NCBI GenBank assembly: GCA_938008185.1
Contig: CALLLR010000080.1
Coordinates: 1 to 46,120, forward strand
Source of the DNA: an uncultured Saprospiraceae bacterium
GTDB taxonomy: Bacteria > Bacteroidota > Bacteroidia > Chitinophagales > Saprospiraceae
Direction: 5' to 3'
DNA length: 46,120 nt
The position numbers and the translations under genes were made by a program. The notes under the pieces were generated by a model. That model ran no database searches. It had not been told where the DNA came from and saw nothing but the letters and a program-made list of their open reading frames with translations. This document shows positions 37,336 to 46,120 of the stretch, piece after piece (position 1 is the stretch's first letter; the number at the start of each line of letters is the position of its first letter).

Positions 37336-37370
37336 ACTTTGTTGAATTAATTTTTTAAAAAAAAATATAG

Positions 37371-37410
37371 AAAGGGTAGGCGAGGGATCGTCTATCCTTT
37401 TTGTTTTTTT
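37371..37410 (+). terminator. Intrinsic terminator
   Basis: AAAGGGTAGGCGA (37371-37383) pairs with TCGTCTATCCTTT (37388-37400), a 13-bp stem with two G-T wobbles and a GGGA loop. It is followed by a T-rich run to 37410. It terminates the triplicated-domain gene and insulates the restriction-modification operon downstream. Confidence 0.9.
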
Positions 37411-37785
37411 GGGGGGGGGTGGAAATAGAACTAATTGTACCCGATCATACTGAACCCATCATTTGCTCCACTCACCACAAAACAATTCTTCACCATTTCC
37501 TTTGAAAATTAATACCTTTGTTATACCTTTACTCATGCCATACTTTTTGAGAAAACATATCTTTTGTTAATATAACTCCACGGTCAGTAGCTCCTGATCC
37601 TGTTTTCTCGATACCCATGAAATATAAAAACTCACGCCTTTTCGCTATTGTAATTCCGCTATTTTCTGAAATACCGTACCTAATCTGCCGTCCACCCGAT
37701 AATTTTAGAGATTCTTTCCCTTTCCTAAGAAACTTTGCTACATCTTATTATCTTCGGGCGATATAATCATTATTATAACACCACA
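37411..37785. other. Non-coding spacer upstream of hsdM with a G9 tract
   Basis: This 375-bp stretch is AT-rich. Directly after the terminator T-run comes a tract of nine G (37411-37419). A 9-bp inverted repeat, GAGAAAACA (37549-37557) and TGTTTTCTC (37601-37609), lies mid-way. The hsdM promoter must be here, probably near 37730-37760 (TATCTTCG at 37749-37756 is -7-like), but no clear -33 partner is seen. An open minus-strand frame without a convincing start was judged not to be a gene. Confidence 0.4.
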
Positions 37786-39351
37786 ATGGCTAAAAAGAAA
37801 AAACAAGACAACGATACGCTCGAACAAAAACTCTGGAAAGCAGCCGATAAACTCCGGAAGAATATCGACGCGGCCGAATACAAACACATTGTTCTGGGCC
37901 TGATCTTCCTCAAGTATATCTCTGATGCTTTCGAAGAATTGTACGAAAAACTCCAGGCCGGAAAAGGCGAATACGACGGCGCTGATCCCGAAGACCGCGA
38001 CGAATACAAGGCCGAAAACGTCTTTTTTGTGCCCCCTTCTGCCCGTTGGTCTTTTCTCCAATCCCGCGCCAAACTGCCCGACGTAGGGAAAGACATCGAC
38101 GACGCCATGGATGCCATCGAACGCGATAATCCTTCGCTCAAAAGCGTTTTACCAAAAGTATACGGTCGCCAAAATCTGGACGCCACGGCGCTCGGCGGAT
38201 TGATCGACCTGGTAAGTAATATCGCACTGGGCGATGCCAAGGCGCGCAGCGCAGATGTGCTTGGACACGTATTTGAATATTTCCTCGGAGAGTTTGCCCT
38301 CGCCGAAGGAAAAAAAGGGGGGCAGTTTTACACGCCACGGAGCGTGGTCGAATTGCTCGTCAATATGCTCGAACCGTATCAGGGTCGGGTCTATGATCCT
38401 TGCTGTGGCTCGGGTGGCATGTTTGTCCAGTCGGAAAAATTTGTGACCGAACACCAGGGGAAGATCGACAATATCTCTATCTACGGTCAGGAGAGTAATC
38501 TCACTACCTGGCGACTGGCCAAGATGAATCTCGCCATCCGCGGGATTGACAGTAGTCAGGTGAAATGGAACAACGAAGGTTCTTTTCTCAACGATGCGCA
38601 CAAAGATTTAAAAGCAGATTTTATCATTGCCAATCCGCCTTTTAATGTCAGCGACTGGAGCGGTGATCTGCTGCGCAACGATGGCCGCTGGCAGTACGGT
38701 ACGCCTCCGACGGGCAACGCCAACTTCGGCTGGGTACAACATTTTATGTATCACTTGTCGCCCAACGGGGTGGCTGGTTTTGTTTTGTCCAAAGGTTCTA
38801 TGACGTCCAAATCGGGCGGCGAAGGCGAGATCCGGCAACGGATGGTCGAAGCAGGACTGGTCGACTGTATCGTCAATCTCCCGGCCAAGTTATTTCTCAA
38901 TACGCAGATTCCGGCTTGTCTCTGGTATATGGCGCGCAACCGCAGTGGCGGCAAAGCTCCTACTGGTAAAAAAACTTACCGCGACCGGACCCAAGAAATA
39001 CTCTTTATCGACGCACGGAATCTGGGACACCTGATCAACCGCCGTACCCGCGAATTATCGCAGGAGGATATCTCGCTCATTACGGATACCTACCACCGCT
39101 GGCGGAATACGGACGGCGACTATGAGGACGTTGCGGGCTTCTGTAAGTCGGCTTCCGTGAAGCGCGTAGCAGAACTGGACTTTGTCCTGACACCGGGACG
39201 GTACGTCGGATTGGCGGAGGAGGAAGATGATTTTGATTTTAAAGAACGGTTTACGGCTTTGCAAAAGGAATTTAAAGAGCAATTAAAAGAGGAGCAAAAG
39301 CTGAATAAAGCTATTTTAGATAACCTTGGAAAAATTATGATTGATGGGTGA
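37786..39351 (+). CDS. hsdM: Type I restriction-modification system, DNA methyltransferase (M) subunit
   Basis: A 521-residue N6-adenine DNA methyltransferase subunit that pairs with HsdS for modification and with HsdS/HsdR for restriction. An N-terminal helical HsdM_N domain ([40 protein letters not shown]) precedes the catalytic core. The SAM-binding motif DPCCGSGG is at residues 204-211 and the catalytic NPPF at 283-286. Downstream conserved blocks include [10 protein letters not shown] and [10 protein letters not shown] start at the ATG at 37786 ([10 protein letters not shown]); a further in-frame start 51 bp upstream adds a segment unlike the family. The gene overlaps hsdS by 8 bp. Base composition is host-like and GC-richer than the two genes that follow hsdS. 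Confidence 0.97.
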   Translation: MAKKKKQDNDTLEQKLWKAADKLRKNIDAAEYKHIVLGLIFLKYISDAFEELYEKLQAGKGEYDGADPEDRDEYKAENVFFVPPSARWSFLQSRAKLPDVGKDIDDAMDAIERDNPSLKSVLPKVYGRQNLDATALGGLIDLVSNIALGDAKARSADVLGHVFEYFLGEFALAEGKKGGQFYTPRSVVELLVNMLEPYQGRVYDPCCGSGGMFVQSEKFVTEHQGKIDNISIYGQESNLTTWRLAKMNLAIRGIDSSQVKWNNEGSFLNDAHKDLKADFIIANPPFNVSDWSGDLLRNDGRWQYGTPPTGNANFGWVQHFMYHLSPNGVAGFVLSKGSMTSKSGGEGEIRQRMVEAGLVDCIVNLPAKLFLNTQIPACLWYMARNRSGGKAPTGKKTYRDRTQEILFIDARNLGHLINRRTRELSQEDISLITDTYHRWRNTDGDYEDVAGFCKSASVKRVAELDFVLTPGRYVGLAEEEDDFDFKERFTALQKEFKEQLKEEQKLNKAILDNLGKIMIDG

Positions 39352-40552
39352 GTGGAAGGAATATAGAATAGGAGATAAACACATTGACTTAATTAGCGGA
39401 TATGCATTTAAGTCAAAGAACTTTCTGGAATCACAAGAGGATGGTAGTTTGCCTGTTATAAAAATTAAAAACGTTGCAAATGGTGACGTTAACTTAAATA
39501 AGGTAGTATATCATGCTTATGATGTATCATTGAGTAAGTTTAAATTAAGTAAAGATGATGTTTTAATTGCAATGACAGGAAATCATCCAACAGCGAAATC
39601 ACAAGTTGTTGGGAATGTGTCAAAATATAAATTAAGTGAAGAATCTCTACTTAATCAAAGGGTTGGGAAAATTATAATTAAAGGAAAAAATGATTTAGAT
39701 TTTTTCTACTATTTTCTCAAAGATAGAGATACTCATAAATTTTTAGCTAACCAATCTTCTGGGAGTGCGAATCAAGCTAATATATCAAAAGCTGACATTC
39801 TAAATATTGAAACTGAGATTCCTGAGCCTAAAGAACAAAAAGCCATCTCATCTGTCCTTAGCAGATTAGACGACAAGATCGACCTCTTACATCGGCAGAA
39901 TGCGACGTTGGAGGGGCTGGCGGAGGTGATGTTTCGGGAGTGGTTTGTGGAGAAAGATAATACTAAAAGTATTGCTGATCTAATTGATCTTCAAAATGGC
40001 TACGCTTTTAAAGGAAAAGACCTTGTTGAAGTAGGTCATCACCGAGTTATAAAAATAAGGAATATTTCAGCAGGAATTGTAAATATATATAACTCTGATT
40101 TTGTACCTCCTGGAGTTGCAAAAAATACGGACGATAAATTTAAGATTAAATCAGGTGATATTCTCTTTGCTATGACAGGAGCTGAGATAGGTAAGATGGG
40201 ATTAATCCCAGAGAATAATTTAAGCCTCTTATTAAATCAGCGAGTTGGACTATTTAAAGAAAAATATAAAAGCTCCAAATTTTTAGCATACTTACAGTTG
40301 AAATCAGATTTTGGTCAAGATTATATTGACAGTACTGCCACGGGAAGTGCTCAACCAAATATCAGCGCTACTGGAATTGAAGATTGCGAATTTCCAGAAA
40401 TAAGCGAAGAAGAGATAATCTCATATTCGAAAATACTAGAGCCTTTTTTTAAGAAAATAATTTTCAACCTAGGCCAAATTAAGAAAATTGAAAACCTCCG
40501 CGACACCTTATTACCCAAGTTGATGAGTGGGGAGGTGCGGGTGAAGTATTGA
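39344..40552 (+). CDS. hsdS: Type I restriction-modification system, specificity (S) subunit
   Basis: A 402-residue target-recognition subunit with the usual two-half structure. TRD1 occupies about residues 1-158 and ends in [20 protein letters not shown]. The central conserved helix region is at 161-205 ([34 protein letters not shown]). TRD2 follows at about 206-375 with the parallel block [20 protein letters not shown]. The C-terminal conserved helix ends [22 protein letters not shown] one codon earlier is possible, but the ATG at 39344 is preferred. It overlaps hsdM by 8 bp. Both TRDs are AT-rich while the conserved helices are GC-richer, consistent with TRD exchange by recombination. The recognised DNA sequence cannot be predicted. 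Confidence 0.95.
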   Translation: MGEWKEYRIGDKHIDLISGYAFKSKNFLESQEDGSLPVIKIKNVANGDVNLNKVVYHAYDVSLSKFKLSKDDVLIAMTGNHPTAKSQVVGNVSKYKLSEESLLNQRVGKIIIKGKNDLDFFYYFLKDRDTHKFLANQSSGSANQANISKADILNIETEIPEPKEQKAISSVLSRLDDKIDLLHRQNATLEGLAEVMFREWFVEKDNTKSIADLIDLQNGYAFKGKDLVEVGHHRVIKIRNISAGIVNIYNSDFVPPGVAKNTDDKFKIKSGDILFAMTGAEIGKMGLIPENNLSLLLNQRVGLFKEKYKSSKFLAYLQLKSDFGQDYIDSTATGSAQPNISATGIEDCEFPEISEEEIISYSKILEPFFKKIIFNLGQIKKIENLRDTLLPKLMSGEVRVKY

Positions 40553-40592
40553 GATTTTTTTCACAAATAAACCAAAGGTAAAATTCCAATTT

Positions 40593-41231
40593 ATGGATTT
40601 TTTAATAGAAAGCTTTTCAGATAGAGATAGGATTATTTCAGTAGTGATACTCTTAGGATTTGGATACTTTCTTATTGTGAAAGCTAAAACCCACAAGATA
40701 ACAACCCAATTGGGTGATGTTGTTGCTTCTAAATCTATTCAAGCAAAAAAGATAAATGTCATTTTGGTAGGGTTGGGAATATTGATGATTATAATAGCAA
40801 TTGCCTTATTGTTTAAAGTTGATAAGAGACTAGGATTTAAAGATGTTGAACAAGATATTGAAGAAGAGAAAATAAGAGAAGAACTAACCTCCAAAGGTGG
40901 CTACGGAGATTTGCCGATCGTTCGAATAGATAGAAATTGCTTTGCGAGAGGATCACATGAGCACGAGAATTATTCGCTGTTTGCCGGGAGTTATAATTTC
41001 GAGGAAAGTGCAGCGAGAATGGTTAGTACCTTGGATAGGTATAATATTCGGGATGTGGAGTATTTTCAAAAACAGTGTGATACGGTCCATTTAGTAGGAG
41101 GTCAGTATTTTGTTTTTTTGGGTAGAAGGTGTACTACTTTAAAGTCTATTCAGCAATATGAAACGAAATATGAGACGATGTTTCGGGAGGAGGATTTTGT
41201 GGATTTGAAGATTGTGAAGTTTGTGGAGTAG
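40593..41231 (+). CDS. Two-helix membrane protein with a SPOR-like C-terminal domain, inside the hsd operon
   Basis: A 212-residue protein. Two membrane helices are predicted at about 13-30 and 54-74, with a short polar loop between them. A charged, probably coiled segment (about 82-100, DVEQDIEEEKIREELTS) follows. The C-terminal part, residues about 126-210, has the rhythm of a SPOR domain: YSLFAGSYNFEESAARMVST, then QYFVFLGRRCTTLKSIQQY and a final strand. SPOR domains bind denuded peptidoglycan in cell-division proteins. The assignment is by pattern only. It lies 40 bp after hsdS and 125 bp before the large S1/AlbA_2 gene, on the same strand. A role in restriction is unknown. It could anchor or sense at the envelope, or be an effector (inference). 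Confidence 0.7.
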   Translation: MDFLIESFSDRDRIISVVILLGFGYFLIVKAKTHKITTQLGDVVASKSIQAKKINVILVGLGILMIIIAIALLFKVDKRLGFKDVEQDIEEEKIREELTSKGGYGDLPIVRIDRNCFARGSHEHENYSLFAGSYNFEESAARMVSTLDRYNIRDVEYFQKQCDTVHLVGGQYFVFLGRRCTTLKSIQQYETKYETMFREEDFVDLKIVKFVE

Positions 41232-41356
41232 GGTGGATAAAATAGTTTAGTAAAAGATAGGTAATTAAAAAATATTAACATGCTAAATAGAGAACTATTG
41301 AATAATATTTTTTAAGTGTTAGCCTTTAGAAGGAGAGGTTAATTAAATTTCTTTTT

Positions 41357-44300
41357 ATGGAAATCGGAGAAAAATTTGTCTTTTCGATAGTTAGAGTAGA
41401 TAATAATAAAAACATTTCCATTCTTTTAAGTAAGAGTGGAAAAGAATATGTTATTAGAGGAATCTTTAACGTCGGAGAAAAAGTAGAATTAGTTGTAATA
41501 GGAAAAAATAAAAATAAATATTTCTTTTCTTGTTTAAAAACTCTCGATAAGAAAATCTATTTAGATGGAGTCTATCAAATGGATGTTATTAGTATAGATG
41601 ATAAAAACATAGCTAAAGTTAATTACGATAGTAAAACGTTCAATCTAAAATTTCTTGATAGTCAAAATTATCTTCCAGGAGAAAGTTACTTTTTTAAGAT
41701 TAGAAGTATTCTCCCTGATGAATTGAGTGCATATTTAGATAGAGATAGTTATTATAAGTTAGATACGAAATACTCGTTTATCATTGATTCCATAGAAAAT
41801 AAGAATAATAGAACATACATTTATTTCAACTTGCCAGAAGGCGTAACTGAAAAAGTATATTTAAATGACTGGATGCAATTTGACCAGTTAGAAAGTAAAG
41901 AGATTGCTGTTATATATCTTGGTAATGGAAGATGGAATTGTGACTTTGAAAGTATGGAATGCCCCTTTCTAATAAAAGGAAACGAATATCCAATTCTTCT
42001 AACCGAGCCGGAAGGCTCAATTCACTTTTGGGGACTCTTAAATGATAAAATAAAAGTTCGGGTATATAAACCTTTCGGTGATCAAAGCTATATCAATAAA
42101 CCTGTTAATTATCTTTTTCAGAAAATTGATAAATACGGAAACCTATCGTTTCGCCAAAAAGTAAAATTCGAAGATGTTGTAGAATCCAGAGCTCTAAAAG
42201 TAATTGCTTTTGATAATCTAAGAAAAGAATACACAACAGATTCTTTATTGTATGAAAAACTTTTTTCTGATTATGATAACAATAACAATTTATGGGTATT
42301 AACTTATGGCAATACACTTCTGGAGGTAATAAAAGAAAAGATTAAGTCTAAAGAGTTAGATATAGTTTATGTTTTACTGGAAGTTCTAGAGGCTATTGAA
42401 AACTGGGTTTTAAACTCTGGATATTTAAACTCGTTTTCTCAAAAGAAAAGAGAAGGAATTGAAAGCGATGCTCCAAATAAGATAAGATATGCACAGACGA
42501 TGATGCTTGCAATCTCAGTGCTTCTTGAAGATAATTATAAAATATTAGAAAGTAACCTAGATAAGGCACTTCTTGACAAAAAAGGTGATTATCAATTATC
42601 TAAATATTTAAAAGCTCTTTGTGAAGTAATAAGAATAAAAGGAGAAGAATTTCCAGATAATCTATTTGTGATACTAGAAAAAATTAAATCTAATTTTGAT
42701 GAGTTGAGAGATAGAAATGTAAATGATGAACTCTATTTTCTAAGAGGTTCGATAAGATCTTTAATGAATCTTATTGAGACTAAGTTATTTAATCAAGTTT
42801 TTATAAATCCAGCAAATCGAAATAAATTTTATGAAGGTAAAAAAGAACTCAAAGAGATAATATTATTGACAGTATGGTATATTCAAACATCGATTTCTAA
42901 TTCTGAAATCTACATCTATTCATTAAAGCTAATTCGATATATATCTTGTTATGAAATAGATTACCAGAAGCAAGAACAAATTATTTTAAATGGTCTGGAG
43001 ATTACTTTTAGTAATGAGCAAAAAATTAAATTTGACTTTTTAAATTTTAATATTCAAAAAGATAATGTGAAAGATATTACGAAAATTATATTGAATAAAA
43101 AATGGAATGCCTCGCATTTTCAAGATAGTTTCTCCCCAGAGAGTATTTCAAATGTTCCAATAAGGTTTTTTAATCCACTCGGTGGAGTAATTGAAACTGA
43201 AAAAGGAAAAATAATTATTCCTAATCGAGAACAAAATCAGAGATTAAAAGTAGGGGATAATATAGATTGTGAAATTTTGGCATCTGACCCGATCAACCGT
43301 TTTGCTTATGGAACGATAGCAAATAGCTTTAAAAAAATTGATGTTTCTGATTTAGATTATTCTAACATCAAAGTTGGGTCTGAGGTCGTTGGAGTAGTTA
43401 GAAGCATTGTTAATTTTGGAATCTTTGTTACCTTGGGTGATACAGTAGGACTTTTACATGCTTCAAAAATTACCCATCAAAAAACAGATTTGACGGAACT
43501 ATTTAGTGAGGGAGATAAAATAAAAGTTAAAGTAACTGACATTAATGAAGAGAAAATAGATCTAGACCGCTTAGCTTTAATAAAAGAAAGTGCCAAGAAA
43601 AATGAATACAGTATTGGACAAAAAGTAAAGGGAAGAGTGATCAAAATAGACCCTAATTATGGCTTTTATTTAGAATTAGATAATGGAGCAAGTGGTTTTA
43701 TTCCACTTGATAATTTCTGTTTTAATCAAAGGCCGATTAATTTAGAATACTACTATTATATTGGAGAAGAGATAGAAGCTAAAGTTATGTATATTAATGA
43801 TAGAGGTTACAAGCTGTCTGTTATACAACTCTATAATAGAAATCAAATAATGGCTTCTTTAAAAGAAGGAAGTGTTCATCGAGTTAGGGTTATTGAGTAT
43901 TTTGATCTTAGAAATCAAATTCAGAACAGAATACGGAAAAGAATTGATTGGGATACCTCAAAACCTTTTTGTCCAGCTTGTCAAAAAGACGAATATGTAA
44001 GAGCTACTGGGGAATTATCCTATCTTGAAATTGACAAAAATGAAAAAACGTGGAGGTGTTTATGGTGTGAATACAAATCTGATGAACAAGTAGTTATTAG
44101 ATTTCTTGACTTTCCTCTTACCGCGTTTAGTAGAACAGCCAATCTTAAAATAGATATTTTAGATTCAGATGTTTTAGGAAAAGAGCTAGATATTAAATTA
44201 CTTAAAATTGAGGATGAGAAGTATATTGAAGTTTCTGTAATTAATGAAAAAGAGTTAATTACAATTGAAAAAAATCCAGCTCTAAGTAGAAAAATTGCAA

Positions 44301-45433
44301 TCGAGTTAGGATTCTTTTATGAGATTCTTTCGGGCATATCCGATGGCCATAAAAATGAACTACTTAATATGTGTAGATACTTTTTTGGATTAGCTAAAAT
44401 GTCCAGGTCCTATTTTCATTCAATGCTCGGTCAATATATTGCTTTTATTCATTCTATCGAAGATACCCAGCTAGAAAATCTCGATAGTGTTACCACAGAA
44501 GCTAAAGAACTATTTGAGTTAAATGAGGCTGAAGATCAAGCAGTTCAAACTTTTCCAATATTACAACATATTAATTCTAATTTGGAAATTATTTCAAAAA
44601 TTAAAATCAATAGCTTAATGGCTGTGGAGAATTTATTTCATGTGATTCAAAAAAATGGAGATCAAGTTAAACTGGTGGAGACTACAATGATTGGGATTTC
44701 ATTATCAAGCATTAATGATGAATATATTTCAGAAGAAATATGGGATTACTTGAAGAAGAATTTAAAAAATGGTTTACGTGTAATTCAAGAAGATAAAGTT
44801 GATTTAGAAACAATAAATTTACGGAAGAGAATTAAAGAGATTATTAGTAGTAATACTGAGTCAGATATGGTTGAATGCAAAAGTACTTTGCAAATACCAG
44901 TGATGACGAAGTCAGATTTATTAAGAATAAAGGGGATAAAAAAATCATTGAATGATAATAAAGATAAGTTCGATGATGAAAAACAAAAAGAATTAAAAGA
45001 ACTAGTTTTCAAGTTACAGAACCCAAAAAAGACAAAGGAGATGAAGGAGATTGTGACACATTCTTGGGTGAAGACTATAGCAGCATTTGCAAATACGAAA
45101 GGGGGCGAATTATTAATTGGAGTAGGTGAAGATGAAAATGATAATTTAATTCTTCTTGGATTGGATGCAGATTTATCTCATTTTAAGTCTGAAGATAAAC
45201 TATTGTTAACTTTTGATGAGTTATTTCAAAAACATATAGGAAATGAATATCAAAGGCTTATTTCTATTAAGGTTATTCGGCTGGGTGGAAAATCGGTTTT
45301 ATATATTAAAGTAGATAAATCAAATAAGCATGTTTTTGTTAACAGGAATAATAGCGAGGAGTTTTATATTAGAAGAAATGCCTCAACAGTAAAATTGTCA
45401 ATTAAAGAATTTGCTGATTACAGAGAAATTTAA
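41357..45433 (+). CDS. Large S1-repeat/zinc-ribbon/AlbA_2 (Schlafen-type) protein inside the type I R-M operon
   Basis: A 1358-residue protein that I do not recognise as a whole. Residues 1-270 are beta-rich with OB-like units (MEIGEKFVFSIVRVDNNKNI). Residues about 285-560 are helical. An OB-like unit lies at about 600-660. Two S1 RNA-binding domains follow at about 672-742 (VGSEVVGVVRSIVNFGIFVT) and 752-822 (IGQKVKGRVIKIDPNYGFYL). A zinc ribbon is formed by Cys872/875 and Cys901/904. After a second helical part, an AlbA_2 domain occupies about 1165-1355: ESDMVECKS (Glu1168, Glu1173, Lys1175) and WVKTIAAFANTKGGELLIGV. It is unusually AT-rich and ends 4 bp before hsdR. A purine-rich SD-like AGAAGGAGAGG (41328-41338) is upstream but distant. 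Likely an RNA-binding, possibly RNA-cleaving defence effector (inference). Confidence 0.8.
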   Translation: MEIGEKFVFSIVRVDNNKNISILLSKSGKEYVIRGIFNVGEKVELVVIGKNKNKYFFSCLKTLDKKIYLDGVYQMDVISIDDKNIAKVNYDSKTFNLKFLDSQNYLPGESYFFKIRSILPDELSAYLDRDSYYKLDTKYSFIIDSIENKNNRTYIYFNLPEGVTEKVYLNDWMQFDQLESKEIAVIYLGNGRWNCDFESMECPFLIKGNEYPILLTEPEGSIHFWGLLNDKIKVRVYKPFGDQSYINKPVNYLFQKIDKYGNLSFRQKVKFEDVVESRALKVIAFDNLRKEYTTDSLLYEKLFSDYDNNNNLWVLTYGNTLLEVIKEKIKSKELDIVYVLLEVLEAIENWVLNSGYLNSFSQKKREGIESDAPNKIRYAQTMMLAISVLLEDNYKILESNLDKALLDKKGDYQLSKYLKALCEVIRIKGEEFPDNLFVILEKIKSNFDELRDRNVNDELYFLRGSIRSLMNLIETKLFNQVFINPANRNKFYEGKKELKEIILLTVWYIQTSISNSEIYIYSLKLIRYISCYEIDYQKQEQIILNGLEITFSNEQKIKFDFLNFNIQKDNVKDITKIILNKKWNASHFQDSFSPESISNVPIRFFNPLGGVIETEKGKIIIPNREQNQRLKVGDNIDCEILASDPINRFAYGTIANSFKKIDVSDLDYSNIKVGSEVVGVVRSIVNFGIFVTLGDTVGLLHASKITHQKTDLTELFSEGDKIKVKVTDINEEKIDLDRLALIKESAKKNEYSIGQKVKGRVIKIDPNYGFYLELDNGASGFIPLDNFCFNQRPINLEYYYYIGEEIEAKVMYINDRGYKLSVIQLYNRNQIMASLKEGSVHRVRVIEYFDLRNQIQNRIRKRIDWDTSKPFCPACQKDEYVRATGELSYLEIDKNEKTWRCLWCEYKSDEQVVIRFLDFPLTAFSRTANLKIDILDSDVLGKELDIKLLKIEDEKYIEVSVINEKELITIEKNPALSRKIAIELGFFYEILSGISDGHKNELLNMCRYFFGLAKMSRSYFHSMLGQYIAFIHSIEDTQLENLDSVTTEAKELFELNEAEDQAVQTFPILQHINSNLEIISKIKINSLMAVENLFHVIQKNGDQVKLVETTMIGISLSSINDEYISEEIWDYLKKNLKNGLRVIQEDKVDLETINLRKRIKEIISSNTESDMVECKSTLQIPVMTKSDLLRIKGIKKSLNDNKDKFDDEKQKELKELVFKLQNPKKTKEMKEIVTHSWVKTIAAFANTKGGELLIGVGEDENDNLILLGLDADLSHFKSEDKLLLTFDELFQKHIGNEYQRLISIKVIRLGGKSVLYIKVDKSNKHVFVNRNNSEEFYIRRNASTVKLSIKEFADYREI

Positions 45434-45437
45434 CCCC

Positions 45438-46120
45438 ATGCCTAAAATAACAGAAAACGACATCGAGCTCCTCGCCATCGAAACCCTGGAAAACCTCGGG
45501 TACCAATACACCTATGGCCCGGACATCTCCCCGGACGGCATCACACCCCGGCGCGCGAGTTACGAAGACGTACTTCTGTTGGACACGGTCGAGCGAGCCA
45601 TCCACCGGCTCAATCCGGATATTCCACCCGCCGCCCGGCAAGAAGCACTACGACAGATACAACGGTTACACAGTCCCGAGCTGATCAGCAGCAACGAAGA
45701 TTTTCACCGGATGCTGACCGAAGGAATCAAGGTAAGTTTTCAGAAAGACGGAAACGTTCGCGGCGAATTTGTCTGGCTGGTAGATTTTGACCAACCCGAT
45801 AAAAACGAATTTGAAGTCATCAATCAATTTACCGTCGTAGAAAACAACGCCAACAAACGGCCCGACGTATTACTGTTTATCAACGGGATTCCACTCGTCG
45901 TGATCGAGTTAAAAAATCCGGCGGTAGACAATGCCACGATTGGTTCCGCCTACAAACAATTACAAACTTATAAAGCTACGATTCCCAGTCTGTTTACGTA
46001 CAACGGACTGCTGATCATCTCCGACGGACTGGAAGCCAAAGCCGGATCTTTATCGGCCGGACAAAGTCGCTTTATGGCGTGGAAGACCGCCGACGGAAAA
46101 ACGGAAGCGTCCCGGCTGGT
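45438..46120 (+). CDS. hsdR: Type I restriction-modification system, restriction (R) subunit, N-terminal part
   Basis: The first 227 residues of HsdR; the gene runs off the window. It starts MPKITENDIELLAIETLENL, a typical HsdR beginning. The HsdR_N nuclease domain shows its PD-(D/E)xK core in RPDVLLFINGIPLVVIELKN, with Asp143, Glu157 and Lys159. The helicase/translocase motor expected later is outside the window. The ATG lies 4 bp after the stop of the S1/AlbA_2 gene, so translation is probably coupled. Base composition returns to the GC-richer type seen in hsdM. HsdR with HsdM and HsdS cleaves unmodified DNA far from its recognition site after ATP-driven translocation. Confidence 0.95.
   Translation, partial: MPKITENDIELLAIETLENLGYQYTYGPDISPDGITPRRASYEDVLLLDTVERAIHRLNPDIPPAARQEALRQIQRLHSPELISSNEDFHRMLTEGIKVSFQKDGNVRGEFVWLVDFDQPDKNEFEVINQFTVVENNANKRPDVLLFINGIPLVVIELKNPAVDNATIGSAYKQLQTYKATIPSLFTYNGLLIISDGLEAKAGSLSAGQSRFMAWKTADGKTEASRL

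Noticed and set aside
37529-37745. Open minus-strand frame of about 70 codons upstream of hsdM
   Set aside because: The only ATG is near 37618, leaving 29 codons. There is no recognised motif, and an open frame of this length is not rare in AT-rich DNA when six frames are inspected. It could be a gene remnant, but I cannot support it.
41280-41315. 11-codon ORF upstream of the S1/AlbA_2 gene
   Set aside because: It is too short to judge and has no attenuator-like hairpins around it, so it was not called a leader peptide.

Overview
The window looks like a chromosomal segment of a Bacteroidota species, most likely a marine Saprospiria/Lewinella-type bacterium. The evidence is a SusC/SusD pair, several proteins with C-terminal type IX secretion (T9SS) sorting domains, a DUF1501/DUF1800 pair, many SPII lipoproteins, TATTTTTG-type -7 promoter elements and almost no Shine-Dalgarno sequences. 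No rRNA, tRNA or CRISPR array was recognised. All assignments come from reading the sequence and its translations; no database search was run.

Positions 1-5694: a minus-strand cluster encodes a zinc-independent quinone/alcohol-type oxidoreductase, a luciferase-like monooxygenase, a short-chain dehydrogenase, a membrane-anchored LytTR regulator and a small membrane protein. It faces a divergent AraC-type regulator that probably controls it. Positions 5734-13593 hold housekeeping and secreted functions: a lipoprotein, proC, a lipoprotein-type isoaspartyl peptidase/asparaginase, DUF1501 and DUF1800 proteins, a sugar-isomerase-like TIM barrel and a LacI regulator.

Positions 13667-31950 form a LacI-SusC-SusD locus. 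A PurR-like palindrome lies between lacI and susC. susC is broken by one in-frame TGA. After a strong terminator come three consecutive CRTAC1-like FG-GAP/ASPIC lipoprotein paralogues of about 1,080-1,100 residues with a small lipoprotein between the first two, then a T9SS-exported vanadium-haloperoxidase-like protein and a frameshifted remnant of a BNR-repeat protein. Positions 31995-37410 carry two more T9SS cargo proteins, one with PKD domains and one with a triplicated domain of about 200 residues.

Positions 37786-46120 (window edge) contain a type I restriction-modification operon, hsdM-hsdS-[SPOR-like membrane protein]-[1358-residue S1/zinc-ribbon/AlbA_2 protein]-hsdR. The large protein ends 4 bp before hsdR and occupies the place that the anticodon nuclease gene prrC has in the E. 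coli prr locus (hsdM-hsdS-prrC-hsdR). It combines RNA-binding S1 repeats with a Schlafen-type AlbA_2 domain and is much more AT-rich than hsdM and hsdR. This is the best candidate for an undescribed system in the window: a modular, probably RNA-directed defence effector guarded by or coupled to a type I R-M enzyme.
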